A DNA stretch of 41,320 nt from Pirellulales bacterium (GCA_019745975.1 JAIESQ010000070.1:1-41320); one strand, 5' to 3'; numbered from the stretch's first letter, positions 16,696-25,682 are shown. Numbers and translations: made by a program. Notes: generated by a model from the sequence alone, not told the origin.

Positions 16696-18096
16696 CTAAT
16701 TCCACCACCAGGTGGCTGCCTCATCGCTACCAGCCTTCTCCCGGACTGGTGCCAAAGCGCCCCCATCAGGCTCGGTCTTGCCGGCTGCCGCCCACGAATT
16801 GATGAGCACGCCCCCCGAAGCACTGATGATCCAGTTGCTGCCCTTCTTGAAGAAGCTGGCTTTCGAATCGACCTGTCGCGGCGCCTCGAATTTGGCGGCC
16901 GGCAGCGCGTCGGTCCCAACCAAAGTCGGCAGGCTGCACTCTGCTCGCTCGACCAATCGCTCCTTGGAGACCAGCGCGGCGACAACTGCCAGGTCCATCA
17001 CATTCGACAACTCGGCGAAGATAGGCAACCGCTGCTCAATCTCTTCATAGTGCTTGGTATAGTTGTCTGCCCAGCGCTGAGCCATCGGGCTGGCCTGACC
17101 GGTTTGTTGCTTACGGCCGTCGGGGCCCAATACCGAGTCCTCGGTCACGCATTTGACGCGCGAACCACGCAGTTCCCAGGCGAGCCCGCCGGCGTCGGCC
17201 AGAAGCGGATCATAGTCGGGCTCGAGCCACCAGCGCGGCATCATGTTGCCGCGGCCGCTGGCCATCGTCAGGTAGCTTGGCAGGCCGCGAACTGGCGAAG
17301 GCTCGAAGTTCATCGCCAGACGCTTCATCCGATAGTCGGCGGCCACCAGCACGTGCGCGAAATGGCTCGTGGCGGGCACTCCCCCCACGGTCACCTGCTG
17401 AGGACCCAGGCTGCGTTCGATCCCCGCGATCGTGGCCTTGGGATTGTCGCCGATGCGACCACCTTGCTGATTGAGGAATGTTTGCAAGCGTTCAAGCCCC
17501 TGGGGCGTCGGATCGATCGAGCAACTGATCCCGGAGCGCGAAGCTTCGTCGGCCGAGCGCAACGCAACGAGCAGGTCGTCGAGCAGCAGTACCGGCTTGC
17601 CCGTCGTGGCGCCGACGATCGAACCTTGCGGATCGACGCGCCAACCTTCGCCAAACCCGGCCAGTACGATGTCGTGTTCCTCTGGATAGACAAACAAGTA
17701 CTTGATCTGCTGCAAGCCAGCCAAATAGATCATCGCCTCGTCGAGCGGCTTGCGGTTCTTGACAGCGTCGGCCAGCGCTGCGTCGAGCCGGCGCAGCGAC
17801 ACTTTACGCAAGTCGCTCGGCGCATTGAGGTCGCCCGGTGGCGCGTGCAACGCGCGCGAGTACTCGGCGCTCAACCTCCCGAGGCGATCTTTCTCGACGT
17901 TGTTAATGATGCCGTCGGCATCGATCGATACTCCGCCGACGGCGCGCAGCGAGATGATGGTGCTTGGGACCTGTGGGGTGGGTGGGGGCGGGTTTTGAGC
18001 GCCCGCCGAGCCTCCCGAGGCAACAACTGCCGCCATGCCTACGAGCCAAGTGCCAAGGCCTCGAAACGCGCGCGCCCAGTAGATTGCATTGCGCAT
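16696..18096 (-). CDS. DUF1598 exported protein
   Basis: 466 residues from the ATG at 18096, which is preceded by GGAG at eight bases; the upstream ATG at 18129 lacks such a site. A signal peptide ends around SGGSAGAQ. The body matches the DUF1598 family, known almost only from planctomycetes: the early ISLRAVGGVSIDADGII segment, the KVSLRRLDAALADAVKN helix, the VTVGGVPATSHFAHVLVAADYRMKRLAM block and the MPRWWLEPDYDPL block are all here. The family has no assigned function. The protein is presumably periplasmic. It is transcribed alone, divergent from the dehydrogenase gene. Confidence 0.85.
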   Translation of the reverse strand: MRNAIYWARAFRGLGTWLVGMAAVVASGGSAGAQNPPPPTPQVPSTIISLRAVGGVSIDADGIINNVEKDRLGRLSAEYSRALHAPPGDLNAPSDLRKVSLRRLDAALADAVKNRKPLDEAMIYLAGLQQIKYLFVYPEEHDIVLAGFGEGWRVDPQGSIVGATTGKPVLLLDDLLVALRSADEASRSGISCSIDPTPQGLERLQTFLNQQGGRIGDNPKATIAGIERSLGPQQVTVGGVPATSHFAHVLVAADYRMKRLAMNFEPSPVRGLPSYLTMASGRGNMMPRWWLEPDYDPLLADAGGLAWELRGSRVKCVTEDSVLGPDGRKQQTGQASPMAQRWADNYTKHYEEIEQRLPIFAELSNVMDLAVVAALVSKERLVERAECSLPTLVGTDALPAAKFEAPRQVDSKASFFKKGSNWIISASGGVLINSWAAAGKTEPDGGALAPVREKAGSDEAATWWWN

Positions 18097-18439
18097 CGCC
18101 ACTTCTCCAGTTCGAGCCGGTCGGACCATGGCCGACGGATCGATCGCCTACCAAGCGCCCGTCAGGCCGCCGACACCCGCGACCGTAAAATGCGGACCCT
18201 GGCATCCTCGGTATCAGATTAACCTCACCCTGTTGGCCGGGCAAATAATCTTTGCCACGGCCTATTGGGTGCTCGACAAATCGTTTTTCACCCGGCGGCA
18301 GCCAGTCGCGGGCCCATTGGTTGGCCCACCCCGGCCGCTGTAGACTTCACCTCTTTGCCAAATAATTCACCGGCTGGCGCGGCGCCAGCTAAGGCGCCGC
18401 GTGGGCCTTTGACGAGCGATTGCTCAGGGGAGTTCCCGA
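18097..18439. other. Divergent intergenic region
   Basis: This gap of about 340 bp separates the DUF1598 and dehydrogenase genes and should hold both promoters. No convincing ORF is present. The only structure that stands out is the palindrome at 18373-18389, listed separately. A weak promoter-like pair for the dehydrogenase, TTGGTT (18318-18323) and TAGACT (18341-18346) at 17-bp spacing, is possible. Confidence 0.5.
18373..18389. promoter_or_regulatory. Palindrome, possible operator of the dehydrogenase gene
   Basis: GCTGGCGC and GCGCCAGC form a perfect 8-bp inverted repeat around a single G, 50 bp before the dehydrogenase start. The one-base centre favours a protein-binding site over an RNA hairpin. 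A further GGCGCC copy follows at once (18393-18398). In such G+C-rich DNA it could arise by chance. Confidence 0.3.
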
Positions 18440-19501
18440 ATGGCCGAATATCGCGTCGCCGTGTATCCCGGCGACGGCATCGGACCCGAGGTCACCGCCG
18501 AAGCGGTTCGCGCCCTCGACGCCGCCGCGGCAGTCGCTGGATTCGTGCTGCGTTACACGCAAATTCCCTGGGGCTATGCCTATTGGCAGCAGACCGGGCA
18601 GCTCGTGCCCGACGATTTTCTCGACCAACTGCGCCCGCACGACGCGATCCTGCTCGGGGCGCTTGGGTGGCCGGCGAAGCTGCCGGACCATCTCACTTTG
18701 GCGCCGCTGGTGAAAATCCGTCAGGCGTTCGATCAATACGCCTGCCTGCGGCCCGCGAAGCTGTATCCCGGCGTGCGCAGCGTGCTCGCTGGCAAAGGGC
18801 CCGCGGAAATCGACTTCGTGGTGCTGCGCGAAAACTCCGAGGGAGAGTACCTCGACTTGGGCAACCGGTTTCACGTGGGGCGGCCCGACGAGTTTGCCCT
18901 GCAAACCGCCGTGCACACGCGCAAGGGGGTCGAACGCGTGCTGCGATTCGGCTTTCGGCTCGCGCAATCGCGCCGCAAGCGGCTGACCATGATCACCAAG
19001 TCGAACGCGCTGCGCTACGGCTACGTGCTGTGGGACGACATCCTTGACGAAGTGCGTGGCGATTATCCCGACGTCGCCGCCGACAAGCAACATGCTGATG
19101 CCGCCGCGATGAACTTCGTGCGGCAGCCCGAGCGGTTCGACGTCGTTGTGGCTTCGAACTTGTTCGGCGATCTGTTGACCGACCTGGGCGGTGTCATCTC
19201 CGGCGGGCTGGGTCTGGCCGCCAGCACCAACACCAACCCCGAGCGTGAGTATCCGTCCATGTTCGAGCCGGTACACGGTTCGGCGCCCGACATCGCCGGG
19301 CAGGGAATCGCGAACCCCGTCGCGGCCATCTTGAGCGCGGCGCTGTTGCTCGAGTGGATCGGCCAGCCGCAAGCGGCCACGCGCGTCCGCGCTGCGGTCG
19401 AGCAGACACTCGCCGCGGGTTTGGGCACTCCCGACTTGGGGGGCAAACTAAGCACGCGCGAGCTGGGCGACGAGATCGTCGGCCGGATCGCCGCGACGTA
19501 G
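18440..19501 (+). CDS. Tartrate/D-malate-type decarboxylating dehydrogenase
   Basis: 353 residues of the isocitrate/isopropylmalate dehydrogenase superfamily, with GGGGAG before the ATG. Key features: GDGIGPEV (11-18), WGYAYWQQTG (44-53) and GWPAKLPDHLTL (76-87), which mark the tartrate dehydrogenase/D-malate dehydrogenase branch rather than LeuB or Icd. Catalytic Tyr137, Lys187 (TKSNAL) and the metal-binding Asp220, Asp244 and Asp248 are present; EPVHGSAPDIAG (276-287) is the NAD-binding signature. It should oxidise tartrate, D-malate or a related 2-hydroxyacid with NAD+, releasing CO2 for the malate reaction. It is not in an operon with leucine genes, which fits a catabolic role. The exact substrate cannot be read from sequence. 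Confidence 0.85.
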   Translation: MAEYRVAVYPGDGIGPEVTAEAVRALDAAAAVAGFVLRYTQIPWGYAYWQQTGQLVPDDFLDQLRPHDAILLGALGWPAKLPDHLTLAPLVKIRQAFDQYACLRPAKLYPGVRSVLAGKGPAEIDFVVLRENSEGEYLDLGNRFHVGRPDEFALQTAVHTRKGVERVLRFGFRLAQSRRKRLTMITKSNALRYGYVLWDDILDEVRGDYPDVAADKQHADAAAMNFVRQPERFDVVVASNLFGDLLTDLGGVISGGLGLAASTNTNPEREYPSMFEPVHGSAPDIAGQGIANPVAAILSAALLLEWIGQPQAATRVRAAVEQTLAAGLGTPDLGGKLSTRELGDEIVGRIAAT

Positions 19502-19514
19502 CACTCTGCGCTGA

Positions 19515-21065
19515 CTACACCTCTGGGGAACCGCGCCGTAGTTGCCCAAGCTGTCCGCGCAGCCACATGATTTCGCCACGGGCGAACAGGGCGTAGGCGA
19601 CGACGCCAAGCGCGATTTCGATCGCAAACGCCGCGGCTGGCGGCAACGCGGCGTGCGTTAGCGCCCAGCGCGCTGCGATCACGATGATGCCCATCGCTGC
19701 CGAGCTCGTGGCCGCGGGGCGCAGCGTGGCGAACCAATCACGCGACGGGATTCCGGCGGTTCGCAGTGCGAAAGCCAGGTAGGGCAAGAAAAACACGCCG
19801 GCGACTGCGGTCGCGTAGCCGATCGCGAGTCCCAGCGAGGGATTCTCAATGACCTGACCGAGACTTAACCCGATGAACGAGCCCAGTGCCGCCACTACCG
19901 CCAGTACCAGCGCCCCCAGGCAGAGGCGATCGGCGCGCCCGACCGAAACCAGAATGCTGCCGACGAGGTTAATGAAGCCTTGGGCGAGAATGACCACTGC
20001 CAGCACGCGCAGGAGCACGCCTGCTGGCTCCCAGTTCGCGCCTCCTAAGATGACCATCGTCTCGGGCGCGACGATGGCCAGCCCGACGCCACTGGGGAAC
20101 AAGAAGATCGCAATCAGGCGGTTGAATGCCAGCAGCAAATCGCGGTAGACCGGCGTCGAGCCCGCCGCCCGCGACAAAGCCGGCAGTGCCGCCGCCGTCA
20201 GGGGTGTGGTCACCAGCAGCACCGGCTTCATCATCCAGGCAAAGGCCTGACTGTAGTAGCCGAGCGCGGACTCGGCCGCGCGCACGTCGAGCAACAGCGA
20301 CAACAACAACTTGTCGGAGAGTTGCGCGATCGAGAAAAGCAGCATGGCGATCGTGTAGTACCCCCCAAAGCGCAACAGATCGCCGACCGGCTCGCCGCGC
20401 CACGGAACTCTTGGACGCCAAGGTTCCAGCCACCAAGAGAGGGCAGCCAGCAGCCCGAGTTCGACGTACGTCTGTCCGACCAGCGACCAGACGCCGCAGC
20501 CGAGCCACGCCAGGGTCACGGCCGCCGCGCCTCCGGCGATCTGACACACAAGCCGAGCAACCGCCAGTGCGCCCAGCCGCATGCGGCGTTCGACGAGCGC
20601 TTGATGCGCGGCGGCGGCCGCGCTCAAGAGCGCCGTGCCCGAGAGCGCCAGAGTCAATCCCAACAACTCGGGCTGCGATTTCGACCAGGCCAAGAGCGGA
20701 CCCAGCGCGGCTGTGACGACGGTGGTGATCACCCCGCCCAACACCATCAACCAGAAGAGCGTCGACGTTTGGCCATCGCTCAGTTGGGCCCGCTGTACGG
20801 CACCAATGTTCAAGCCGCCGGTGCTTACGGCGCGCAAGAGCAGCACCCACGGCAGCACCATCCAGAACTGTCCGAAGACTTCGGGCACGAGCAGCCGGTA
20901 GAGCAGCGCATAGAGCGCCACGTGAGCGACCTGGCCGATCCAGCCGGCGGCGGTCGCCGCGAACGTGCCGCCGCGGGCAAGTCGCTTGAGCGCCGCGTCA
21001 GCCGGCTGCGATGCACCGGCTGGACGGTCGACGGGTGGATTGGTCTGGCTCATCGGCAGGAGCAT
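19515..21065 (-). CDS. Polysaccharide flippase (Wzx/MATE-like)
   Basis: 516 residues and about 12-14 membrane helices spread over the whole length, after a short cytoplasmic N-terminus (ALKRLARGGTFAATAAGWIG is the amphipathic lead-in typical of this superfamily). The family flips lipid-linked saccharide units across the inner membrane for exopolysaccharide or surface polymer assembly. The start at 21065 or the ATG four codons later are both possible. No glycosyltransferases adjoin it, so the polymer is unknown. Its stop codon is 13 bp from the convergent dehydrogenase gene. Confidence 0.82.
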   Translation of the reverse strand: MLLPMSQTNPPVDRPAGASQPADAALKRLARGGTFAATAAGWIGQVAHVALYALLYRLLVPEVFGQFWMVLPWVLLLRAVSTGGLNIGAVQRAQLSDGQTSTLFWLMVLGGVITTVVTAALGPLLAWSKSQPELLGLTLALSGTALLSAAAAAHQALVERRMRLGALAVARLVCQIAGGAAAVTLAWLGCGVWSLVGQTYVELGLLAALSWWLEPWRPRVPWRGEPVGDLLRFGGYYTIAMLLFSIAQLSDKLLLSLLLDVRAAESALGYYSQAFAWMMKPVLLVTTPLTAAALPALSRAAGSTPVYRDLLLAFNRLIAIFLFPSGVGLAIVAPETMVILGGANWEPAGVLLRVLAVVILAQGFINLVGSILVSVGRADRLCLGALVLAVVAALGSFIGLSLGQVIENPSLGLAIGYATAVAGVFFLPYLAFALRTAGIPSRDWFATLRPAATSSAAMGIIVIAARWALTHAALPPAAAFAIEIALGVVAYALFARGEIMWLRGQLGQLRRGSPEV

Positions 21066-21352
21066 TTCACTGCGGACATAACGGTTGCGACAGAGTCGCG
21101 GCCCGCAGAATCATAGCCGCCCGGGCGGACCGAAACTGTCGGGCGCGGGGCACACGGTACGACTGTCGCGGCCCACAAGTTTGCGCCATCCGACAAACCC
21201 GGAAAATCGGGAGCCCTTCCCCAGCAGTTAAATTCCACCAGGTTTCGCGTCGATTTCGTTGGGGAACGAAACCATCCGGCCGCCAGAGGGCACGCGGACG
21301 AACCCGCGCACGGCTCACCCCCAGAGTTCTCCCATTCCCAGAGAGCGCAACC

Positions 21353-21703
21353 GTGGTGAAGACAAAGAAGCCCCGCTACGAAGTCACGATCGAACGTCGC
21401 AAGACGGAGCGCCGCCGCGCCGACAAACCGAGCACCGGCCCCAAGGCTGGGCCTGGCCCCGCGACCCCGGCGCTGGAGCGCCGCGAGAAAGTCAACCGCC
21501 GCCGCCAGATCGATCCCACGACCTGCGAGCGGGACTATACCGATGACGAGATCGAGTTCATGCGCGCCCTCGAGGCGTACAAACGCGCCAGCGGCCGGAT
21601 GTTTCCCACCTGCAGCGAAGTGCTCGAGGTGATCCGCAATCTTGGTTATCTCAAGCAGGGCGTGCCGATGACGTCGCACGACGAGCCGGCCTGCGTTGAA
21701 TAG
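21353..21703 (+). CDS. Small conserved protein, function unknown
   Basis: 116 residues from the first of two adjacent GTG codons (21353 or 21356); a GAGAG lies about eight bases upstream. The first half is strongly basic (IERRKTERRRADK, then REKVNRRRQ). The second half is a compact helical block, EIEFMRALEAYKRASGRMFPTCSEVLEVIRNLGY, of a kind I recall as common in planctomycete small proteins; it may act like a DNA- or RNA-associated helical domain, but this is only inference from charge and length. A longer ORF from 21011 is not believed because its extra N-terminus overlaps the flippase gene and looks non-coding. It is convergent with pckA. Confidence 0.65.
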   Translation: MVKTKKPRYEVTIERRKTERRRADKPSTGPKAGPGPATPALERREKVNRRRQIDPTTCERDYTDDEIEFMRALEAYKRASGRMFPTCSEVLEVIRNLGYLKQGVPMTSHDEPACVE

Positions 21704-21776
21704 CGACGAGGCGACTGCGCCCTAACGCGAGTGTGCGTTACCCGACGTCGCGGTAGTACTCCGACTCGGGCTGGCC

Positions 21777-23381
21777 TCAGACGTGGCCGGCGGCCGGCGC
21801 CACGTGGCGGTCGGCGACTTCGAGTACTTCTTCCGTGGCCTGGTCGCGATACTTGCCGAAGTGCTGACAGAACTGCTCGGCCAAGCGCCGCGCAGCCCGG
21901 TCGTAGGCCGCCGGATCGGACCAGGTCTCGCGCGGATTCAGCAGTTCGTCGGGCACACCCGGGCAATTCCGCGGCACGTGCAGGCCAAAGAAGGCATCTT
22001 CCCGAGTCTTGGCGCGCGCTAGCACGCCGTCGTGAATGCCATCGATGATCGAGCGCGTGTACGCCAACTTGATGCGGTGCCCGATGCCGTACGGTCCGCC
22101 CGACCAGCCGGTGTTGACCAGCCACGCCTGGCTTTCGTGCTCGTTGATCTTGTCGGCCAGCAGCCGCGCATATCGCATCGGGTGCCAGACCATGAAGGCC
22201 GCGCCAAAGCAGGCGGAAAAGGTCGCCTGCGGCTCGCTCACGCCCGCTTCGGTACCGGCGATCTTCGCGGTGTAGCCGTTGAGAAAGTGATACATGGCCT
22301 GGGCCGGCGTCAGCTTGCTCACCGGTGGCAGCACGCCGTAGGCATCACAAGTCAGGAACACAATGTTGCGCGGGTGGCCGCCCACGCACGGCACCTTCGC
22401 CCGCCACATGAACTCGATCGGGTAGCTGGCGCGGGTGTTCTCGGTGATCGATTGATCGGAGTAGTCAACTGTGCGCGTCACGGGGTCGAAGGGGACGTTC
22501 TCAAGCAGTGCGCCGTAGCGGATGCAGTGCCAGATCTGCGGCTCCTTGTCGGGCGCCAGGTCGATGCATTTGGCATAGCAGCCCCCTTCGATATTGAAGA
22601 CACCGTTGTCGGTCCAGCAATGCTCATCGTCGCCAATGAGCGCCCGACCGGGATCGGCCGAGAGGGTCGTTTTGCCGGTCCCCGACAGCCCGAAGAACAA
22701 CGACACATCGCCATCGGGCCCTTCGTTGGCCGCGCAGTGCATCGGCAGCACTTCACGCTTGGGCATCAGGTAGTTCATGACTGTGAAGACGCCCTTCTTC
22801 ATCTCGCCGGCATACTGCGTGCCAAGGATCACGATCTCGCCGCGCTCGAACGACAGATCGACGCTCGTCGACGAGGTCATATCCTGCGTGTACTTGTTCG
22901 CGGGGAACTTGCCGGCATTGAAGATTACGTAGTCGGGCTCGCCGAAATGGTCGAGCTCGGCCGGCGTGGGCCGAATGAGCATGTTGTGCATGAACAGCGC
23001 GTGATACGCGCGTCCGCAGATGACGCGCACCTTCACCCGATACTCGGGGTCCCAACCGGCGAAGCCATCGAACACATACACGCGCGAACACAAATTCAGG
23101 TAATCGATGGCTCGCTGGCGGTTGAGCAGAAACGTCCGATCGTCGAGCGGAATGTTGATGTCGCCCCACCAGATGTGCTCGTGCGAGGCGGGGTCGTCGA
23201 CGATGCGTTTGTCTTTAGGGCTGCGGCCGGTCTTCGCGCCGGACCGCGCGATGAGCGCGCCGACCGACGAAAGATGACAGTCGTCGTGCTGAATCGCTTC
23301 TTCGTAGATGAGCGAGGTGCCGCCGTTGCGCACCACGTGCGGGGCTTTGATGCCGTACTTGGACAGATCGAACGAGGCCAT
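21777..23381 (-). CDS. pckA: Phosphoenolpyruvate carboxykinase (ATP)
   Basis: 534 residues, the normal size of the ATP-dependent enzyme. It converts oxaloacetate and ATP to phosphoenolpyruvate, ADP and CO2 in gluconeogenesis. Visible motifs: RSGAKTGRSPKDK (46-58), YAGEMKKG (190-197), P-loop GLSGTGKTT (231-239), kinase-2 motif LIGDDE (248-253), and AYTRSIIDGIHDG near the C-terminus. The GTP enzyme has a different P-loop and length, so the ATP type is clear. The gene is monocistronic with a probable leader of about 200 bases (see the -10 element and hairpin upstream). Confidence 0.97.
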   Translation of the reverse strand: MASFDLSKYGIKAPHVVRNGGTSLIYEEAIQHDDCHLSSVGALIARSGAKTGRSPKDKRIVDDPASHEHIWWGDINIPLDDRTFLLNRQRAIDYLNLCSRVYVFDGFAGWDPEYRVKVRVICGRAYHALFMHNMLIRPTPAELDHFGEPDYVIFNAGKFPANKYTQDMTSSTSVDLSFERGEIVILGTQYAGEMKKGVFTVMNYLMPKREVLPMHCAANEGPDGDVSLFFGLSGTGKTTLSADPGRALIGDDEHCWTDNGVFNIEGGCYAKCIDLAPDKEPQIWHCIRYGALLENVPFDPVTRTVDYSDQSITENTRASYPIEFMWRAKVPCVGGHPRNIVFLTCDAYGVLPPVSKLTPAQAMYHFLNGYTAKIAGTEAGVSEPQATFSACFGAAFMVWHPMRYARLLADKINEHESQAWLVNTGWSGGPYGIGHRIKLAYTRSIIDGIHDGVLARAKTREDAFFGLHVPRNCPGVPDELLNPRETWSDPAAYDRAARRLAEQFCQHFGKYRDQATEEVLEVADRHVAPAAGHV

Positions 23382-23544
23382 CGCGCGAGCACTCTGTTGA
23401 CAAGGGAGGTAGAGCCAGCGGCGCTACTGGCCGCGGGGAGGCAAACCACTTGCAGCCGTGACGGAGCCCACGCGCGCATTGCTTGCCGGGGCGGTACCTC
23501 CACGCACCGAGAAGGGCGAGCCAACGCGAACGGGCGAAGCGACG

Positions 23545-23572
23545 CGACGACCCTACGTGTTAGGTGTCGTCG
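23545..23572 (-). promoter_or_regulatory. Hairpin in the pckA leader
   Basis: On the minus strand CGACGAC-A-CC pairs with GG-GTCGTCG around a nine-base loop, a 9-bp stem with one bulged A. It sits within about 30-50 bases of the expected pckA transcript start, so it would lie at the 5' end of the leader. It is about 165 bp from the start codon, so it is not a simple ribosome-site blocker. Confidence 0.3.
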
Positions 23573-23596
23573 CCGCGTCGGGTTGCGTGCGCGACG

Positions 23597-23602
23597 ATTA
23601 TA
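23597..23602 (-). promoter_or_regulatory. Candidate -10 element of pckA
   Basis: A perfect TATAAT on the minus strand, 216 bp before the pckA ATG. A TTGACG lies only seven bases upstream, too close to be the -35, and no good -35 sits at 17 bp. The rest of the 356-bp gap has only the hairpins listed. Confidence 0.4.
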
Positions 23603-23703
23603 CGCGATCCGTCAAATGCGGCCTAGCAAGCACCACGCGCTGATTCACGGGCGCATTTGTCGCAGGGCCCAACGTGCTAATCGCCGATCCGAGCCCGACC
23701 ACA

Positions 23704-23730
23704 GCGAGGCCGCGAATTTCGCGGCCTCGC
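23704..23730. terminator. Perfect 13-bp inverted repeat after the TolB-like gene
   Basis: GCGAGGCCGCGAA and TTCGCGGCCTCGC flank a single base, eight bases after the stop codon of the minus-strand propeller gene. It lacks a T-run on the minus strand, so it may stabilise the 3' end or work as a factor-assisted terminator. Confidence 0.45.
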
Positions 23731-23737
23731 AGTCGAT

Positions 23738-24871
23738 TCACTCGGGCAATCTGAAATCGCCGTACCACAGTTGGCTCGAGCGGTCGCTTGAGCGCGACGA
23801 GGTCCACATCAGGTGTTGGCCATCGGGCGAGAAGACCGGCAGCACGTCGGCCCCCGGGTGGTCGGTGACGCGCGTGATCGGACCGGGGGTGATGCGACCG
23901 TTTTCGCGGCCACAGCGCATAAGCCACAAGTCGTAATTGGGGCGTGCGGTCGGGTCCGAGTGGTCGGCCCCGGTCCAAGTAATGTAAGGTTCGGTCGGAT
24001 GCCAATAGGGGGCCCAGTTCACGCCGTTGTTGTCGGTCAGCGCCGTTTCGTTCTGGCCGTCGATCCCGATCACGTAAATCTGCAAGAAACCCTCTTGTTT
24101 GCGGTCGCTGCGGAAGACGACCCACTGGCCGTCGGGCGAAATGAACGGACCGCCGTCGTAGCCCTGGGCGTTGGTTAGCTGGCGAACCTCGCTGCCGTCG
24201 GCGTTCATCACGTAGATGTCAGGATCGCCGTCTCGATTGCTGCAAAAGGCAATCTGCTTGCCGTCGGGCGAATAGGCTCCCTCGGCGTCGTAGCCCAGCT
24301 CGGTCGTGAGTTGACGCAGATCGCCGCCGTCGCGATCAACCTCGAAAATGTCGGAGTAGGGGTCGAACGGCCAATCGTAGCGCCGCTTGCGCCCGCTGCG
24401 CGCGTCTTCGGCTTCTTGAGCCCTAGCGGCCGCTTCGGTCTCGGACAACTTGGGATCGAGATGGCTCGACGCGAACAAAATTCGCCGATTGTCGGGGGAG
24501 AAATACGCGCACGTTGTCCGCCCGCGCCCCGTGCTCACGCGCCGCGGGGAGCCGCCGGCGAGCGGCTGCATGAAGATCTGATAGAAGACGTAGTCCGGCG
24601 TGATCGCCTGGTAGACGATCTCCTTGCCGTCGGGCGAAAAGTAACCTTCGCCTGCCTTGATGAAGCCCTTTGTCACTTGTCGCACGTTGGCAAGGAAATT
24701 GCCTTCGAGTGGCGAGGTCGCCGCGTTGGTCGTAGCATCAGCCCCGGCGGCTGGCTCCTGCGCGCCAGCGTTCGGCTGCGTTGCGCCGCGGGCTGTCACG
24801 ATAAGCGCGGCCAACAGCATTGCCCTCGCGATGGGTGTGGCGCGCCCGATCCAGCTTCGGAAATTGATCAC
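23738..24871 (-). CDS. Exported TolB-like beta-propeller (PD40 repeats)
   Basis: 377 residues from a GTG at 24871 with GGGAGA six to eight bases upstream, which puts a good signal peptide (AMLLAALIVTARGATQPNAGAQ) at the true N-terminus; longer starts at 24907 or 25096 are less convincing. The mature part has about five PD40/WD40-like repeats of the type YFSPDGKEIVY, YSPDGKQIAFCSNRDGDPDIYVMNADGS (read as two parts) and FSPDGQHLMWTSSR, closing as a six-bladed propeller like the C-terminal domain of TolB. It probably binds protein partners in the periplasm. No tol/pal genes are adjacent, so it is not called tolB. Confidence 0.85.
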   Translation of the reverse strand: MINFRSWIGRATPIARAMLLAALIVTARGATQPNAGAQEPAAGADATTNAATSPLEGNFLANVRQVTKGFIKAGEGYFSPDGKEIVYQAITPDYVFYQIFMQPLAGGSPRRVSTGRGRTTCAYFSPDNRRILFASSHLDPKLSETEAAARAQEAEDARSGRKRRYDWPFDPYSDIFEVDRDGGDLRQLTTELGYDAEGAYSPDGKQIAFCSNRDGDPDIYVMNADGSEVRQLTNAQGYDGGPFISPDGQWVVFRSDRKQEGFLQIYVIGIDGQNETALTDNNGVNWAPYWHPTEPYITWTGADHSDPTARPNYDLWLMRCGRENGRITPGPITRVTDHPGADVLPVFSPDGQHLMWTSSRSSDRSSQLWYGDFRLPE

Positions 24872-24963
24872 AAGGTTCTCCCGTTCGAGTTCGTCGCCCG
24901 CGGACATTAGATTATAGTTCGCCGCGCGTCGGCTCAACCGCCGCGAGCATACGATCAGAAGAG

Positions 24964-25072
24964 CTGCAAAGTCGGGGACTGGTGCATTTTTCGGCTCGCC
25001 AATGCCATTGCTGGCCAACTCACGCCGGCCGAAAGCGTGTACCAGTCCCCCTCGTATTCTTTGACTTTGCAG
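24964..25072. repeat. 109-bp imperfect inverted repeat (MITE/REP-like)
   Basis: The ends CTGCAAAGTC (24964-24973) and GACTTTGCAG (25063-25072) are perfect inverted copies. Inside them GGGGACTGGT (24974-24983) pairs with ACCAGTCCCC (25041-25050), and TTTCGGC (24989-24995) with GCCGAAA (25028-25034). The right arm has 12 extra bases (25051-25062). The centre contains another small palindrome, CAATGCCATTG. It sits in the divergent gap between the propeller and adenosyltransferase genes. Several matched blocks in the same order make chance unlikely. Confidence 0.8.
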
Positions 25073-25118
25073 TTTCTCCTGAGCATACGAACACAACCCT
25101 CACGCGACTGCGACGCAC

Positions 25119-25682
25119 ATGAAGATCTACACGAAGACTGGCGACAGCGGCGAGACAGGTTTGTTCGGCGGCCCGCGCGTCCGCAAGGATGCTCCGCGCA
25201 TCGAAGCCTACGGCACGGTCGACGAACTGAACGCGATGCTGGGGCTGGCGCGTGCCGAATCGCTCCCGAGTGATGTCGACGCCTTGTTGTACCGCGTGCA
25301 GAACGAATTGTTCGATTTAGGGGCCGAGCTGGCCACGCCCGACGCCGAAAAACGTGGGCTGCGCTCGCTCGGGGCGCCGCAGATCGCCGCGCTCGAGCAC
25401 GCGATCGACCAGGCGGAAGACCCATTGCCCCCGCTGCGGGAGTTCATCCTGCCGGGGGGCAATCGCGGCGCGGCGATCTTGCACGTGGCCCGCACAGTTT
25501 GTCGCCGCGCGGAACGGCGGTTGGTGACGCTGGCGGCAGTTCCCGGCGAACAACTGGCCGCCGAGCCGATCGTCTATCTCAATCGTCTCGGCGATTTGTT
25601 GTTTGTGCTAGCGCGCTTGACGAACCACGCGGCCGGCGTGGCCGACGTGCCTTGGAAGAAGTCGGCCGGCGCCGGCGACTAA
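25119..25682 (+). CDS. Cob(I)alamin adenosyltransferase, PduO type
   Basis: 187 residues, a PduO/MMAB-type ATP:corrinoid adenosyltransferase. It transfers the adenosyl group of ATP to reduced cobalamin, making coenzyme B12. The N-terminal ATP-binding signature is intact (MKIYTKTGDSGETGLFGG, 1-18), followed by RIEAYGTVDELNAMLG (27-42). The C-terminal helices carry the conserved RTVCRRAERR and YLNRLGDLLFVLAR segments (ATP and trimer contacts). Its presence implies a B12-dependent enzyme such as methylmalonyl-CoA mutase elsewhere. The stop codon directly abuts the stop of the convergent glycine-rich gene, with no gap. Confidence 0.95.
   Translation: MKIYTKTGDSGETGLFGGPRVRKDAPRIEAYGTVDELNAMLGLARAESLPSDVDALLYRVQNELFDLGAELATPDAEKRGLRSLGAPQIAALEHAIDQAEDPLPPLREFILPGGNRGAAILHVARTVCRRAERRLVTLAAVPGEQLAAEPIVYLNRLGDLLFVLARLTNHAAGVADVPWKKSAGAGD

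Noticed and set aside
17050-18222. 390-codon plus-strand ORF antisense to the DUF1598 gene
   Set aside because: The minus-strand gene has a signal peptide, a ribosome-binding site and a known family; the antisense frame has none.
22032-23936. 634-codon plus-strand ORF antisense to pckA
   Set aside because: A long open antisense frame is common in G+C-rich genes; pckA is certain and the antisense product has no recognisable domain.
23738-24871. Naming the beta-propeller gene tolB
   Set aside because: The propeller repeats fit, but the N-terminal TolB domain and the tol/pal neighbourhood are missing.
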